Origin: Mucilaginibacter paludis DSM 18603
Lineage (GTDB): Bacteria > Bacteroidota > Bacteroidia > Sphingobacteriales > Sphingobacteriaceae
NCBI RefSeq assembly: GCF_000166195.2
Contig: NZ_CM001403.1
Span: 7,738,877 to 7,802,876 of the forward strand
Length of the DNA stretch: 64,000 bases
Direction of reading: 5' to 3'
Part shown: positions 52,489 to 61,781 of the stretch, in pieces
Numbering within the stretch: the first letter of the stretch is position 1
How the letters are laid out: each line of letters starts with the position of its first letter
Translations under genes and position numbers: made by a program
Notes under the pieces: model-generated
What the model was told of the DNA's origin: nothing
What the model saw: only the letters and a program-made list of their open reading frames with translations
Database searches by the model: none

Positions 52489-53184
52489 TCAATAAATACT
52501 AACGCCGCCGTTTGGTGTAAGTTTGCAAAGTATATATATCGTTGACGATACGTTTTCGTGGTTAATAGTTGCCGGGATAAATAGTTTATCGTCGTCAGTT
52601 AACGATTCGTTATTAATCAAATAGCTATCAACAATATTGTTGTTAAGCCTTGCTCTTACAACTAATTTGCATTCGGCAAGGCGACCGTTGGGGCTCACTA
52701 ACACTTGTAAAACAACATACAAAAGCGGCTGTCTATTCAGTGTAGATGCATCTATTTTAAACAACTTAAGATAAGGCTGGTAGCCGTAAAAAATATCACC
52801 TATCCTGATGGGTTTGGTCACCCGGTCGGTATCGGCTATTTTTTTATCAAAATCATAACTAATTTTATAGCTCAGCGTATCATCCGGCACCTCGTAAATT
52901 AGTTGTTTAGTGCTAAAATTATAATGTTGTACTATTTTTCCCGACGGATCATAAAAATGCCAGATGCTGGTTTGTTTTCCCCGCTCATAATTACCCATGG
53001 CGGCAACAATCTTTTTTTTGTATAGGGCAAGGTATCGGCCTTGCTTCACATCAGGGCTATCTTTTAAAACGTGATACTGGGCGGTAATATCGGGGGCGAT
53101 TTTATCATTCACAATAAACGTCTGTTGGCCATAACTTACGTAAGCGGCACTGAGCAGGCTGAAAAACAAAATAATACGTAGCAT
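52489..53184 (-). CDS. Exported hypothetical protein
   Basis: A 231-residue secreted protein (signal ending VSYGQ). The N-terminal half has a MORN-like or antitoxin-like wedge repeat feel (GRYLALYKKKIVAAMGNYER, HFYDPSGKIVQHYNF), and the C-terminal third contains VSPNGRLAECKLVVRARLN, similar to the TonB C-terminal-like fold of many Bacteroidota periplasmic proteins. No catalytic motif. The function is unknown. It converges with the TPM gene and ends 27 bp after it. Confidence 0.7.
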   Translation of the reverse strand: MLRIILFFSLLSAAYVSYGQQTFIVNDKIAPDITAQYHVLKDSPDVKQGRYLALYKKKIVAAMGNYERGKQTSIWHFYDPSGKIVQHYNFSTKQLIYEVPDDTLSYKISYDFDKKIADTDRVTKPIRIGDIFYGYQPYLKLFKIDASTLNRQPLLYVVLQVLVSPNGRLAECKLVVRARLNNNIVDSYLINNESLTDDDKLFIPATINHENVSSTIYILCKLTPNGGVSIY

Positions 53185-53261
53185 ATCAGAATTAAAAATA
53201 GATGTCGGGCAACGATAAAGATACGATGAACTGGTTAAGTAAGTTCAATACTATTTTGTTT

Positions 53262-54209
53262 TTATTCGGTTTTAATTTGCTTTTCTTTTTGATACTTTGC
53301 CAGGTTAATTAATAGTACGCTTGCCAAAATGATAACTAAGCCGGCAATTTGCAGTAGAGATATATGTTCTCGGGCAAAAAAAATGCCCAATAGTACTGCT
53401 ATAACTGGGTTAACGTAGGCATAAGTACTTACCTGTGCCGCAGACCTAACTTGCAGTAGCCAAACATATGCGCTGTACGCGGCAATAGAGCCAAATACAA
53501 TTAAATAAATTAATGCAAACCAGGATGTAGCGGGCACTTTTTGCCAGCTTAAATGTTCTGTTTCGTGATGCAATAACATACCAGGAATAAACATAATGCC
53601 GGCAATAAGCATCTGCCATGCGGTATTAACCATCACAGAACCTTGGGTAGCCCTATATTTTGAATATAACGACCCTGATGGCCAGGCAATGGAGGCAACA
53701 ATTAACAGGGCCATGCCACCTAATTTTGATTGGCCGTTACTTTCGCCAAGCGATTTTGCAACTTGCTCGCCAAACAATAATATAACACCTGTAAAGCCTA
53801 TTAACAGCCCTGCAACTATTGATCTGTTTTTAAAGTTATCTTTCCATTTAGGTTTATCGAGTATAACAAACCAGATAGGTGCAGACGACACCATGATGGC
53901 AACCATAGCGCTGGGTAGCGTCTGCTCCACCCATATTACGGTTCCGTTAGCTACACATAATAACAATATGCCACTTACCGCTGCATGTAATATGTTGTTT
54001 CTGTTAAATAATTTTTCACCCTTAATGGCGCACCAGCCTAATAATAATAGGCCTGCTGTAAAAAACCTGGCGGCGCCTAATAGCATCGGGGGGATGCCGT
54101 GAACCGCAATCTGGATAAAGAAATAGGTTGAGCCCCATACAATGTAAACCGTTGCAAATGCTATTGCCACCATTACCGGCGAAACTGACTTTTGATTGTT
54201 GGGTAGCAT
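53262..54209 (-). CDS. EamA/DMT-superfamily exporter
   Basis: A 315-residue inner-membrane transporter of the drug/metabolite transporter superfamily with ten predicted helices in two EamA halves. The first half starts VYIVWGSTYFFIQIAVHGIP, a common YedA-type block; the second ends AYVNPVIAVLLGIFFARE, also hallmark. It starts 5 bp after an Lrp/AsnC regulator, which probably controls it; such pairs often export amino acids. The substrate is not determined by sequence. Confidence 0.9.
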   Translation of the reverse strand: MLPNNQKSVSPVMVAIAFATVYIVWGSTYFFIQIAVHGIPPMLLGAARFFTAGLLLLGWCAIKGEKLFNRNNILHAAVSGILLLCVANGTVIWVEQTLPSAMVAIMVSSAPIWFVILDKPKWKDNFKNRSIVAGLLIGFTGVILLFGEQVAKSLGESNGQSKLGGMALLIVASIAWPSGSLYSKYRATQGSVMVNTAWQMLIAGIMFIPGMLLHHETEHLSWQKVPATSWFALIYLIVFGSIAAYSAYVWLLQVRSAAQVSTYAYVNPVIAVLLGIFFAREHISLLQIAGLVIILASVLLINLAKYQKEKQIKTE

Positions 54210-54214
54210 GGTGA

Positions 54215-54691
54215 CTAATTTGGTGGTATAACCAGTTGCTGCTCTTCTTTAGCAGTTTCAAGCACAATTGTTGTACGGGTGGATAAGATGTTGGGGATTT
54301 TACTAAAGCTGTTACGCATCAAATGCATTAACGATGCGGCGTCATGTGTGCGTACCTTGATGAGGTAACAATCTTCGCCGGCTATATGATGAACCTCTTG
54401 TACCTCTGGTATTTTAGCCAACTCCGTAGCCGTTGCATTGCTGCCCGGACTATCTGTAGCTTTCATAAAAATAAAGGCAAGCAATTTTTGCTGCAAGGCA
54501 GCGGGATTTAAGCGTGTGGTATATTGCAAAATAACACCCTTTTGCTCAAGCTTTTTAACGCGCTCCAAAACTCCGGATGGCGCCATGTTAAGTTCGCGCG
54601 CCAAATCGGCATTTGATATCCGGGCATGATGTTGCATCAAACGCAAAATATGCAGATCGGTTTTATCCAGAATAATTTCGCTTCCATCCAC
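54215..54691 (-). CDS. Lrp/AsnC family transcriptional regulator
   Basis: A 158-residue regulator. The N-terminal winged helix-turn-helix reads LDKTDLHILRLMQHHARISN and LARELNMAPSGVLERVKKLE; the C-terminal RAM domain (about 75-150; FIFMKATDSPGS, HHIAGEDCYLIKVRT) binds amino acids. It is the first gene of a two-gene minus-strand operon with the EamA exporter, so the exporter is the likely target, with induction by an amino acid. Confidence 0.93.
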   Translation of the reverse strand: MDGSEIILDKTDLHILRLMQHHARISNADLARELNMAPSGVLERVKKLEQKGVILQYTTRLNPAALQQKLLAFIFMKATDSPGSNATATELAKIPEVQEVHHIAGEDCYLIKVRTHDAASLMHLMRNSFSKIPNILSTRTTIVLETAKEEQQLVIPPN

Positions 54692-54877
54692 TATTCTGTA
54701 AAGCTATCGCTATTCAGATTAATAATCAAATATTCTGTACTTAATTGAATTTTATTCTGTTTTAACGTACTTAATTTTAATTGTAAAAAAGTTTCGAAAA
54801 AAAGAAGGGCAAATAAAATGAAAATAAAGCAGTGCCCCGATAGATTTACCGGGAAAAAGAAGGTAATGCAGGTAGGG

Positions 54878-55192
54878 TTATCTGGTTTTGTTATAGCCGC
54901 CTTTATTGTAGCCGCCGCTTTTAAAACCTCCGGAACTTGAAGTATTCCTTGGCTTTTCTTCCGCTTCTTTAACCACAATGTTTCTTCCGTAAATTTCGGC
55001 AGCATTTAAATCTTCCAAAGCTTTGAGTGCTGATTCTCTGTCAGGCATTTCTGCAAAGCCAAATCCCTTACTTTGTCCGGTTTGCTTATCCGTGATTATT
55101 TTTAACGATGTTAGTTCGCCGTAATCCTCAAAAAGCTCTCTTAACTCAGATTCCTGTATTTTATAGGGTAAGTTGCCAATAAAAATATTCAT
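54878..55192 (-). CDS. RRM-domain RNA-binding protein
   Basis: A 104-residue protein with one RNA recognition motif. RNP2 is IFIGNLPY (residues 3-10) and RNP1 is KGFGFAEM. The tail is Gly/Ser/Lys-rich with GGYNKGGYNKTR, as in the small glycine-rich RRM proteins common in Bacteroidota and cyanobacteria. It probably binds mRNA, possibly under cold or stress. Single-gene unit. Confidence 0.92.
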   Translation of the reverse strand: MNIFIGNLPYKIQESELRELFEDYGELTSLKIITDKQTGQSKGFGFAEMPDRESALKALEDLNAAEIYGRNIVVKEAEEKPRNTSSSGGFKSGGYNKGGYNKTR

Positions 55193-55323
55193 ACAATGGT
55201 TGCTTCTTTCAAAAATACTTATTTTATCAATATCAAATAAACTTTTTTATCATTTATCAATCAAATTATTAATTAATTGTAATCGCTTCAAATTACTTTC
55301 TTTGCAGTTGATATCAAAACAAT

Positions 55324-56376
55324 ATGGTTACATCATTTGAAGCATCACTTTCACAACTTTCAGTACACCGGGTAGGCAATAAACTGCTTGATGAATTTTA
55401 CGTATTATCTGACAATCCGGTAGAAATTACTGACGAATTGTTAAATAAACTATTGATGCAATACTTTTTAAGTCCTTTTGAGAAGGTAAACGAGGTATAT
55501 CGATTTATCCACTCAAGCGATTTGAATTTGAACGATGTTTTTCATTTTTCGGAAAGCATATTTAAAAACCCAGCAAATTTTCATGAAGTTAGCCAGCAGA
55601 TCACTAAGTATTTGTTCGATATTACCAATCATCCTAAAATAAAATCGGGTGAACTGTATGTAGCTTATTTAAAAAACGTGCAGTTGGAGGGCGAGCTTTT
55701 AGATGCCATTGGCATTTTTAAATCGGAGAACAAAGAAACTTATTTAAAGGTTTATCCCGCCAAGGGCGGCTTTAACCTGGAATACGAAGAGGATGGCATC
55801 AATATCCATAAACTGGATAAGGGCTGCCTTATTTTTAACAGCGAGAAAGAAGAGGGCTACAAGGTTTTGGTGATTGATCAAACTAACCGCAACAATGAAG
55901 CAGTATACTGGAAAGATGATTTTTTAAAACTTAAAATCAGGAATGATAGCTATAACCAAACCAGCAATACCTTAAGTATCTACAAAAATTTTGTCACCCA
56001 AAAAATTGACGAGGAGTTTGAGCTTACAAAAGCTGATAAGATAGACTTGCTTAACAAGTCCATGAAGTACTTTAAGGAAAAAGAAACTTTTGACATGGAT
56101 GAGTTTGCGGGCGAGGTATTAGGTAATGAGCAGGCCATAGAGTCGTTCAAAACCTACAAGCAACAGTACGAACAAGACTACGAAACCGAGATAGCCTCAA
56201 CCTTTGATATCTCGGACGCCGCTGTAAAAAAGCAGGGTAGGGTTTACAAAACCGTGCTGAAGCTCGACCGAAACTTTCACATTTATATTCACGGCGATAA
56301 GGAACTGATAGAGAAAGGTTTTGACGACGATAAGGCCATGAACTACTATAAAGTATATTTCAAGGAGGAATCATGA
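55324..56376 (+). CDS. NdpA/YejK-family nucleoid-associated protein
   Basis: A 350-residue cytosolic protein of the 37-kDa nucleoid-associated family (PF04245). LSVHRVGNKLLDEFYVLSD and LKNVQLEGELLDAIGIFKSE match the family; KLDKGCLIFNSEKEEGYKVL and YWKDDFLKLK lie in the middle, and FDISDAAVKKQGRVYKTVLK near the end. E. coli YejK binds the nucleoid and affects topoisomerases. The role here is inferred from family. It stands alone and converges with the sensor kinase gene. Confidence 0.83.
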   Translation: MVTSFEASLSQLSVHRVGNKLLDEFYVLSDNPVEITDELLNKLLMQYFLSPFEKVNEVYRFIHSSDLNLNDVFHFSESIFKNPANFHEVSQQITKYLFDITNHPKIKSGELYVAYLKNVQLEGELLDAIGIFKSENKETYLKVYPAKGGFNLEYEEDGINIHKLDKGCLIFNSEKEEGYKVLVIDQTNRNNEAVYWKDDFLKLKIRNDSYNQTSNTLSIYKNFVTQKIDEEFELTKADKIDLLNKSMKYFKEKETFDMDEFAGEVLGNEQAIESFKTYKQQYEQDYETEIASTFDISDAAVKKQGRVYKTVLKLDRNFHIYIHGDKELIEKGFDDDKAMNYYKVYFKEES

Positions 56377-56396
56377 CGCAGCGCCACATTCGTAAA

Positions 56397-58529
56397 TCAA
56401 GTTAGTGTTTTCGGCAGCATGATAACAATTGTTGTGCCTTTGCCACGTTTTGACTTAACATCAATAGCGCCCTTGTGTTTTTCTATGATTCCGAAAACGA
56501 TAGACAGGCCCAGGCCGGTACCTTCGCCGACACCTTTGGTAGTAAAAAATGGATCAAACATTTTTTGCTTAACAACATCGGTCATGCCTACGCCTGTGTC
56601 GGTAATTTCTATCGAAACATTCTCGGGATAATCCTTGGTAACTATCAGTATATTTTCCTTTTCGTGTTTCTTCTTTTCGGTAATTGCCTGGATGCTGTTG
56701 TGTATCAGGTTAATAAAAACCTGGTTTAACTTTCCAGGATAACAATTAATCGGCTCAAGCTTATCAAAAACTGGCGTTATCTCAATATAATAGGGTATGA
56801 TGTTCCGCAGTAAAACCAAGGAGCTTAAAATGCTTTTGTTAATATCCGCGGGCTTTAGCTCAACCTCATCGGTGCGGCTAAAAGCCCGCAAACTTTGTAC
56901 AATTTCTGCAGTACGGGATGCGCCTTCTTCTATGCCATTTAACAGGTCCGTAATTTCCTTTTTTATAAACCCGATATCTATTTTTTGCTTAAACTCAATT
57001 GGCTCCTTAAACAAATCAGCCTCAGGGTTTTGATTTTCAATAGCTGTATATCTGTCCAAAAGTTCAAAAACATCATAGAAATCCAGCTTTAACGGTTTGA
57101 TGTTTGATTTTACAAAGTTGATAGGATTGTTAATTTCATGTGCTATGCCGGCAGTTAGCTGGCCCAGTGAAGCCATTTTTTCTGTTTCTACCAATTGCGA
57201 TTGGGCGGCCTTTAAATTGCTTACCAAGCTCATTAAGCTTTTGTTACTTTCCAGCAGTTCTTTGGTACGCTCCAAAACTTTATTTTCAAGTTGAATGTTC
57301 TGCTCGGTAATTAATTTTTCGTTTTCCTTTGCAATTTTAAGTGCCAAAAATTGCGCCTGGTTATTTTGATGCCGGTAAAAGTTTATTTTATCGGCCAGCG
57401 CTACCGAGAACAATACCAGCTCGAGTACCACGCCAAACAAAAATAAATTCGAGGTAAAATCATTATAGGGGATAAAATCTTTATTACGTGCTATTGATGC
57501 AATAACTGATACCAGGAATAAGCTCCAGGCCAGCATAAAAAATTTGGCGTGTGTAACGCCGTTTGTATAGAGCCACAAGCCCATTACCAGTAACGACGAA
57601 CTCACTATAATTGCGTTTAAACTGATAATATCGTAGCCTATGTTGGAGTAGCCAAGTAAAAAAAACAAGAAAGGGAGCAGCGATGTGATATACAGCAGCC
57701 TGTAATACTTGTAAATTTGTGCATACTGGCTTTTAAGTTGTAAAAACTCATTGATAAACAAAATGATTGACACCCATAAAAGTATCCGGGTAGCAGGCAG
57801 TATGTAATTGTTCATCAGCATCAGGCTAACGCTATCCGCGCCGTAGCCATGTACAATACCCTGAGAAACACCCAGAAAAAAAACATAGCATACGTAAAAT
57901 AAATAGCTTTTATCTTTTACAATGAAAAACAAGAACGCATTATAGATCATCATAATAACCAGGATGCCGGCAAATATTCCGAAGGTGGTATTTTTAGAAT
58001 TGAAACTTTCCCAGTACTCATCCTCACTATAAATCTTTATTGGCACTACGTTGGGGTAATTGCTTTGTATTCTGATGTAAAATATTTTTACTGTATTTAC
58101 ATCGATAAGACAATTGATAAAGGTTTCCTTCGCTGTAAAATAACTAAGGTGGCTATCTGGTTTTTCGGGCTCAAAATGCAATATGTTGTTGTTACCTGTT
58201 GTGGTGTATACGTCAAATTTATCGATAACCGTTGAGCCAATAGTGGCCCTGACATTCGCTTCGTCAGTTTGGTTTTTGATGATTACTTTGAGCCAGATTA
58301 CCGGATTTGAAATTTTTAGCGCCGGCAAAGCCGATTTAACTGCGATAAAATCCTTACGTTTTAAAACATCCTGGATGGTTAGGCCGCTACCGGGATCCTC
58401 TATTTGTGTAAAAAAATTATTAGTAATTAATATGCTTTCATTCTCGTGTACGACGAGCGTGTCTGGTAGTTTGGCCAAGGCAGCGTAGCAGTCAATAAAT
58501 AGCAGAATTAAAACAAATATTTTTTTCAT
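56397..58529 (-). CDS. 7TM-DISM sensor histidine kinase
   Basis: A 710-residue membrane kinase. After a signal peptide comes a periplasmic 7TMR-DISM extracellular domain (about 25-170), seven membrane helices (about 185-390), a coiled coil, and a HisKA/HATPase core. The phosphoacceptor is in LTAGIAHEINNPINFVKSN; the N box is NLIHNSIQAI, G1 DTGVGM, F FDPFFTTKGVGEGTGLGLS. A TTG two codons upstream is possible, but ATG 58529 is normal. A response regulator is divergently encoded 128 bp away. The ligand is probably a carbohydrate or other small molecule, by analogy with DISMED2 domains. Confidence 0.92.
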   Translation of the reverse strand: MKKIFVLILLFIDCYAALAKLPDTLVVHENESILITNNFFTQIEDPGSGLTIQDVLKRKDFIAVKSALPALKISNPVIWLKVIIKNQTDEANVRATIGSTVIDKFDVYTTTGNNNILHFEPEKPDSHLSYFTAKETFINCLIDVNTVKIFYIRIQSNYPNVVPIKIYSEDEYWESFNSKNTTFGIFAGILVIMMIYNAFLFFIVKDKSYLFYVCYVFFLGVSQGIVHGYGADSVSLMLMNNYILPATRILLWVSIILFINEFLQLKSQYAQIYKYYRLLYITSLLPFLFFLLGYSNIGYDIISLNAIIVSSSLLVMGLWLYTNGVTHAKFFMLAWSLFLVSVIASIARNKDFIPYNDFTSNLFLFGVVLELVLFSVALADKINFYRHQNNQAQFLALKIAKENEKLITEQNIQLENKVLERTKELLESNKSLMSLVSNLKAAQSQLVETEKMASLGQLTAGIAHEINNPINFVKSNIKPLKLDFYDVFELLDRYTAIENQNPEADLFKEPIEFKQKIDIGFIKKEITDLLNGIEEGASRTAEIVQSLRAFSRTDEVELKPADINKSILSSLVLLRNIIPYYIEITPVFDKLEPINCYPGKLNQVFINLIHNSIQAITEKKKHEKENILIVTKDYPENVSIEITDTGVGMTDVVKQKMFDPFFTTKGVGEGTGLGLSIVFGIIEKHKGAIDVKSKRGKGTTIVIMLPKTLT

Positions 58530-58539
58530 TGGCAATTAC

Positions 58540-58553
58540 ATGCAAATTTGCAT
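58540..58553. promoter_or_regulatory. Palindrome in the kinase-regulator intergenic region
   Basis: ATGCAAATTTGCAT is a perfect 14-bp palindrome, 11 bp upstream of the kinase start codon and within the divergent gap to the response regulator. It could be a dimer-binding operator for autoregulation. This rests on symmetry only. Confidence 0.35.
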
Positions 58554-58656
58554 TAAATGATCGTTTGTAATATAAATGTGCATAGAAAAATAAACTTTTT
58601 ATATTTTTTTCCGTTAAATAGATTAATCCTTAAATACTCACTTTAATGATATGTAA

Positions 58657-59109
58657 ATGATGCGATTTGGTGTATTGTATGTAGATGACGAAATACATAA
58701 TTTAAATAGCTTTAAGGCTGCCTTTAGGCGCGATTTTAATATTTATGTTGCACAATCGGCCCGGGAGGGCAGGAAGATCCTGGATCAAAACGAAATAGCT
58801 GTTATTGTAACCGATCAGCGGATGCCGGTGATGACGGGTATTGAGTTTTTAGAATCAATTATACCTGTATATCCGGATACCATCCGGATTTTATTGACAG
58901 GTTTTTCTGATATTAACGCTGTTATGGATGCCATTAACCGAGGCCAGGTATACAAATACCTGGTAAAGCCCTGGGCTGACGAGGAATTAAAAATGTATAT
59001 CCAAAACGCCATAGAAATATACCACTTGCGCAAAGAGAACCGTGATTTGGCACGCAAGCTCGAAATAGCCAACAAACAATTGGAGAACCTCAGCAAAAGC
59101 ACCATCTGA
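58657..59109 (+). CDS. Single-domain response regulator with coiled-coil tail
   Basis: A 150-residue protein. The receiver domain reads VLYVDDEIHNLNSFKAAFRR, with phospho-acceptor D53 in IVTDQRMPVMTG, the threonine in ILLTGFSD and lysine in YLVKPW. This type of receiver (with FRRDF and DQRMPVMTG) is common in RpfG-like regulators. The last 30 residues form a helix (RKENRDLARKLEIANKQLEN) but no output domain follows. It is divergent from the 7TM-DISM kinase and is probably its partner, passing the signal by protein contact. Confidence 0.9.
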   Translation: MMRFGVLYVDDEIHNLNSFKAAFRRDFNIYVAQSAREGRKILDQNEIAVIVTDQRMPVMTGIEFLESIIPVYPDTIRILLTGFSDINAVMDAINRGQVYKYLVKPWADEELKMYIQNAIEIYHLRKENRDLARKLEIANKQLENLSKSTI

Positions 59110-59371
59110 TTGCTTATTTGTACTTGCTGCACGCCTTTAAAAAAAATGATAATCTTATTGTTTTACGGTAATTTTCATTTGAATTTCATCTGCCAATTTT
59201 AACTTAGAAGCATTTACTGTTATGTTATTATGCTATGCGTTGAAAACGCAATTGTCGGCATGATCTCTATTAAATTTTGTTTTGTTATTTTTCTGTTTAA
59301 ATTTAAAAATTGAACTGTTGCTTACCCACGCGATAGCTTAACCTTTATAGTTTACACCTGATTAATTATAC

Positions 59372-60199
59372 GTGAAGAGATTAGCAAAGGCAATACCGGC
59401 CTTTTTTATTGTATTGCTGTTGGCTACAACCAAGTTGTATTCCCAAAATTCAAACATCGGCACCGAGTTCTGGACAGGGTATATGGATCATGTTGATGGA
59501 GCCGGCCCAACTGCTTCGCAAATGATACTATACATTGCATCGGACGTCAATACTTCTGGTACTGTGAGCTTTGCCGATGGTGTGACTGCAGCTATACCAT
59601 TTAAAGTAGTGCCTAACCTGGCCACACTTGTTACAATACCTTCGAGCCTTTTTTTGGGAGATATAGAAAGTATTACTAAAAAAGGAATCCACATTACAAG
59701 TCTAAACCCAATAGCGGTTTATGCCCACATCTACAATAGCGCAGTTTCTGGTGCAACATTACTATTACCCGTTAATACATTGGCTAATGACTATTATTCA
59801 TTGAATTACAAACAACTATCAAATTCTTTAGAGGAAAGACAGGAAGCTAAGCCATCATATTCTGTTTTCATGTTTGTTGCCACAGAGGATAATACGACGG
59901 TCGAGATTACTCCTTCCGTCGACTTATTGAAAGATGCGTCAGGTATTGCTCATTCTGCAAAAAACAAATACCAGGTTACTTTAAACAAAGGAGAGGTCTA
60001 TCAAGGGCTATCGGATAGCGACCTGACAGGGACACATATCGAATCTATAAGCACAAATACTGGTGGCTGCAAAAGAATCGCTATGTTTTCAGGAAGCAGC
60101 AAAATATATATAGGCTCACCTAATACAAGCGCTGATAACTTATTTCAGCAGGTTTATCTACGGCATCTTGGGGAAAAAATTACATCACTACTCCTTTAA
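59372..60199 (+). pseudogene. N-terminal fragment of disrupted PKD protein
   Basis: An open frame of 275 codons with a GTG start. It has a signal peptide (AIPAFFIVLLLATTKLYSQ), then SNIGTEFWTGYMDH and VTIPSSLFLGDIESITKKG, typical of the IgGFc-binding protein N-terminal domain in Bacteroidota PKD proteins. True homology ends at about 60157, after which the out-of-frame tail LRHLGEKITSLLL is read. Confidence 0.7.
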
Positions 60200-60579
60200 A
60201 AGTTGATAATTATGATGTTTTAAGAGTTGTGTTAAGTGATACAAGCGCAGTTATAACATTAAATGGCTCGCCTATTACAAATGTGGCCAAACTTGTTACT
60301 GCCGGAAGTGCATACTATTACGAATTTAACAGCCAGGCTACGAATGTTATAATATCCGATAAGCCAATACAGGTTGTTCAATACGCCGTCACCCAGGGAA
60401 ATAAAATTGATGGCACAGCAGACAAAAAAGCTACTGTCGGCGATCCTGAAATGATATACCTTAATTCCCTTGAGCAAAATATTAATCACGTTACACTTTA
60501 TTCTACAGACAAATATTCAATAACTCAATCTTATATCAATGTTGTGATACCAACAGCTGCGGTCCCATCTTTTTTACTA
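60160..60579 (+). pseudogene. Second fragment of disrupted PKD protein, before the IS
   Basis: Frame +1 relative to the first piece, starting at TASWGKNYITTPLKVDNYDV and continuing through YYYEFNSQATNVIISDKPIQ to VVIPTAAVPSFLL, where the insertion sequence begins. The open frame runs into the element to 60642, but that tail is element DNA. Confidence 0.65.
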
Positions 60580-60604
60580 GTGTCGCGTCAATTTGATATT
60601 GTCG
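60580..60604 (+). repeat. Left terminal inverted repeat of the IS
   Basis: Starts GTGTCGCGTCAATTTGATAT and matches the reverse complement of the right end at about 21 of 25 positions. Confidence 0.85.
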
Positions 60605-60638
60605 TATATTTATTATACCTTTATCATCCAAAACGGAT

Positions 60639-61082
60639 ATGATAAAGTATAGAGTAACGTTAACAGAAGAAGAGCGGGGGCGGCTAAGTGCAATAATCAG
60701 CAAGGGTTCTCACAGTGCCCAACAGTATCGCAATGCTTATATTTTATTGAATTGCGATGAAAGTGGACTTGGGGAAAAGATCATCAACGAAGAAGTCAGC
60801 CGTGTTTTAAAAGTAAGCATGCGAATGATTGACCGGGTCAAACAGCGTTTTGTTGAAGACGGTTTTGAAGCGTGCCTGGACCGTAAGCCTATAATCAAGA
60901 CAAAAGCAAAAAAAATAGACGGGGAAGCCGAGGCGCATTTAATAGCATTAAGTTGTGGCAAAGCACCCGAAGGCTTTTCAAAATGGTCGCTACGTTTATT
61001 GGCTGATAAAATGGTTGAGTTGAAATATGTAGAAGATATTTCCTATGAAACGATAAGAAAGACGTTAAAAAAAACGAGTTAA
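60639..61082 (+). CDS. IS630 transposase, N-terminal DNA-binding part (orfA)
   Basis: A 147-residue helix-turn-helix protein: HSAQQYRNAYILLNCDESG, EVSRVLKVSMRMIDRVKQRF and GFEACLDRKPII are the winged HTH parts typical of IS630 (HTH_29/HTH_23 type). The stop codon overlaps the second frame; a run of eight A at 61067-61074 precedes it and would allow -1 ribosomal slippage to join both parts into a transposase of about 377 residues. Confidence 0.9.
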   Translation: MIKYRVTLTEEERGRLSAIISKGSHSAQQYRNAYILLNCDESGLGEKIINEEVSRVLKVSMRMIDRVKQRFVEDGFEACLDRKPIIKTKAKKIDGEAEAHLIALSCGKAPEGFSKWSLRLLADKMVELKYVEDISYETIRKTLKKTS

Positions 61083-61144
61083 AACCCTGGAAAGTAAAAG
61101 GCTGGGTAATACCACCGCACCAAAGCAGTGATTTTGTTGCTAAT

Positions 61145-61771
61145 ATGGAGCATTTGCTGGATGTATGTAAACGACCTTATAGCCAAGAGTTTCCGGTCGT
61201 TTGTATGGATGAGTCCCCAAAACAGCTGATTACAGAAACACGGTTGCCCATCCCAATGAAACCCGGACAAGATGCTCGGGAAGATTTTGAATATGCGCGT
61301 TGCGGGGTAGCCAATATATTCTTGGCATCAGAGCCATTGAACGGGAAAAGATATGTGGAGGTGACAGAACGGAAAACAAAAACAGACTGGGCAAAATTCA
61401 TCAAACAAATAGCCGACGATTGGTACCCGAAAGTCACTAAAATAACCTTGGTAATGGATAACCTTGGCACACATAAACCAGCAGCGTTGTACGAGGCCTT
61501 TGAGCCGAAAGAAGCCAAACGACTAAGGGACAGGTTTGAATTTGTTTACACCCCAAAGCATGGCAGTTGGTTGAACATGGCAGAAATAGAGTTAAATGTT
61601 TTGATGGGACAATGTCTAAACCGAAGGATTGACAATATCAAAAAGATGCAAAAAGAAGTGTTGGCCTGGCAAACCCACCGAAACAATAAAGAAGCTACCA
61701 TTAACTGGCAATTTACAAATGACGATGCAAGGATTAAACTCAAACGCCTTTACCCGACAATTTTAACTTGA
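61145..61771 (+). CDS. IS630 transposase, C-terminal DDE catalytic part (orfB)
   Basis: The frame is open from the A-run near 61067; the first ATG is at 61145, giving 208 residues from there. The DDE triad is visible: D in VVCMDESPKQ, D in LVMDNLGTHKP and E in HGSWLNMAEIEL. It is in the -1 frame relative to orfA, so the full enzyme needs programmed frameshifting. Catalytic residues are intact, so the element may still be mobile. Confidence 0.93.
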   Translation: MEHLLDVCKRPYSQEFPVVCMDESPKQLITETRLPIPMKPGQDAREDFEYARCGVANIFLASEPLNGKRYVEVTERKTKTDWAKFIKQIADDWYPKVTKITLVMDNLGTHKPAALYEAFEPKEAKRLRDRFEFVYTPKHGSWLNMAEIELNVLMGQCLNRRIDNIKKMQKEVLAWQTHRNNKEATINWQFTNDDARIKLKRLYPTILT

Positions 61772-61779
61772 CGTGACAC
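61755..61779 (-). repeat. Right terminal inverted repeat of the IS
   Basis: Its reverse complement starts GTGTCACGTCAAGTTAAAAT. It lies over the transposase stop codon. Confidence 0.85.
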
Positions 61780-61781
61780 TA

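Larger units (their letters stand above)
60580..61779 (+). mobile_element. IS630-family insertion sequence (1200 bp)
   Basis: The element has imperfect terminal inverted repeats (left 60580-60604, right 61755-61779; GTGTCGCGTCAA versus GTGTCACGTCAA and ATTGTCG in both) and is flanked by TA at 60578-60579 and 61780-61781, the standard IS630/Tc1 target. Removing it with one TA restores the host frame (…PSFLLYGATPGGG…). Two overlapping reading frames encode the transposase. Confidence 0.93.

Noticed and set aside
58657..59109. RpfG-type HD-GYP regulator
   Set aside because: Only the receiver domain and a short helix are present; no HD-GYP domain follows.
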